The notes under the pieces were generated by a model. It was not told the origin of the DNA. It did no database searches and was given only the letters and a program-made list of their open reading frames with translations. Shown piece after piece: positions 5,955 to 6,487 of a stretch of DNA of 6,487 bases. Position numbers and translations under genes: made by a program. The stretch's first letter is position 1. Each line of letters starts with the position of its first letter. Source of the DNA: an uncultured Actinomycetes bacterium (lineage in GTDB: Bacteria; Actinomycetota; Actinomycetes; Nanopelagicales; Nanopelagicaceae); contig CAIMUD010000056.1 in NCBI GenBank assembly GCA_903844585.1, positions 1 through 6,487 of the forward strand. Direction: 5' to 3'.

Positions 5955-6434
5955 ATGGCTCGCAACTCTTCGTCGACTCCTCGTTGGTTAAACCCCACCG
6001 AGATGAAGGCATGGCGTGGATACATCATCGCCAGCCGCAGACTTTTAGAGGCTCTGGATTTAGATCTCGATGCACATGAACTCTCCATGGCTGACTATGA
6101 AATTTTGGCTCAACTCAGCGATGCCCCCGAACGTTCAATGCGTATGAGTGAGTTAGCAGATGTGGCGATGCTTTCAAGGTCCAGGCTTTCACACCGCATG
6201 AAGGTGATGGAGAAAGCTGGCTGGGTAAAGCGCATCGCTTGCGAGGATGACAAGCGCGGGTACTTCGCCGTGATGACACCCAAAGGCTGGAAGGCCATTG
6301 TTGCTGCGGCTCCAGACCACGTTGAAAGTGTGCGCAATCGATTTGTTGATCACTTAACTAAATCAGATCAGAGCGCGATAGCAGAAATATTTGAACGCGT
6401 TACTAAATCGCTTCGCGAAAACTCTCCAGATTAA
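5955..6434 (+). CDS. MarR-family winged-helix transcriptional regulator
   Basis: A dimeric DNA-binding repressor, 159 residues from the ATG at 5955, typical MarR length. N- and C-terminal helices (about 15-35 and 111-155) would form the dimer interface. The winged helix spans about 43-106: an ADYEILAQLSDAP helix (46-58), MRMSELADVAMLS (63-75), a recognition helix SRSRLSHRMKVMEKAGW (74-90), and a wing with the conserved acidic-Arg turn EDDKRG (97-102). I recognise the subfamily by the N-terminal PRW...E.AWR.Y segment and the SRSRL.HR recognition helix, but cannot name its ligand. The frame is open to an ATG at 5922, but that start lies inside the palindrome and adds 11 unrelated residues. The ATG at 5955 fits both the family N-terminus and the -10 box. 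It diverges from the M13 peptidase gene, which suggests that gene and marR itself as targets. Confidence 0.92.
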   Translation: MARNSSSTPRWLNPTEMKAWRGYIIASRRLLEALDLDLDAHELSMADYEILAQLSDAPERSMRMSELADVAMLSRSRLSHRMKVMEKAGWVKRIACEDDKRGYFAVMTPKGWKAIVAAAPDHVESVRNRFVDHLTKSDQSAIAEIFERVTKSLRENSPD

Positions 6435-6442
6435 ATTCTTAT

Positions 6443-6469
6443 TAACTCTGTTCTAATCGAGAGTTAGAA
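6443..6469. repeat. Two overlapping inverted repeats downstream of marR
   Basis: TAACTCT (6443-6449) pairs with AGAGTTA (6460-6466), a 7-bp stem with a 10-base loop. TTCTAA (6451-6456) pairs with TTAGAA (6464-6469), a 6-bp stem with a 7-base loop. They share bases, so only one can form at a time. An A-rich stretch follows on the plus strand instead of a T-run, so this is not a canonical terminator for marR. The rest of 6435-6487 contains no gene that I can see. Confidence 0.35.
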
Positions 6470-6487
6470 AAAAGAGAATAAAAAAAC

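Noticed and set aside
5884..6012. 43-residue N-terminal extension of the M13 peptidase (start at 6012)
   Set aside because: It would overlap marR by 58 bases and run through the palindrome and both promoters. The extra residues do not resemble the family, and the shorter form has a normal length and a well-placed -10 box.
5922..6434. Toxin-antitoxin or defence pairing of the regulator with the peptidase
   Set aside because: ImmA-type peptidase/repressor pairs use a small M78 peptidase with an Xre regulator. This is a full-length M13 enzyme with a MarR protein, so only ordinary divergent regulation is supported.

Overview
The window looks like an ordinary chromosomal stretch from a small-genome, moderate-GC actinobacterium. 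This placement is inferred from the proteins. The tRNA-guanine transglycosylase is the long form I associate with Actinobacteria. The regulator is a MarR-type protein starting with a PRW...E.AWR.Y segment that I recall as common in that phylum. Three of the five start codons visible here have no ribosome binding site but have a TANNNT -10 box 6-8 bases upstream, the usual layout of actinobacterial leaderless mRNAs. Base composition is clearly below that of Streptomyces or Mycobacterium, so a freshwater acI/Nanopelagicales-like lineage is a reasonable but unproven guess.

Layout: (1) 1-2632, plus strand: a compact oxidative pentose-phosphate block, made of the 3' end of pgl (6-phosphogluconolactonase), then gnd (short-form 6-phosphogluconate dehydrogenase), then zwf (glucose-6-phosphate dehydrogenase). 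gnd and zwf overlap by one base (TAATG). Together these genes cover glucose-6-phosphate to ribulose-5-phosphate. (2) 2633-2646: a 14-base convergent junction containing a small hairpin. (3) 2647-3888, minus strand: tgt, which modifies the wobble base of certain tRNAs. (4) 3934-5883, minus strand: a cytoplasmic M13-family (PepO/neprilysin-like) zinc endopeptidase, 45 bases upstream of tgt and probably transcribed with it. (5) 5884-5954: a divergent intergenic region with a perfect 14-bp palindrome and a candidate -10 box facing each way. (6) 5955-6434, plus strand: a MarR-family repressor, diverging from the peptidase gene and probably controlling both itself and the peptidase through the palindrome. 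(7) 6435-6487: no gene seen, but two overlapping inverted repeats and an A-rich tail.

No mobile element, CRISPR array, tRNA or rRNA was seen, and nothing resembles a new multi-gene system. Two observations merit follow-up. First, both dehydrogenases lack the arginine that normally grips the 2'-phosphate of NADP, so this pathway may make mainly NADH. Second, the MarR/M13 peptidase pair has a well-defined candidate operator.
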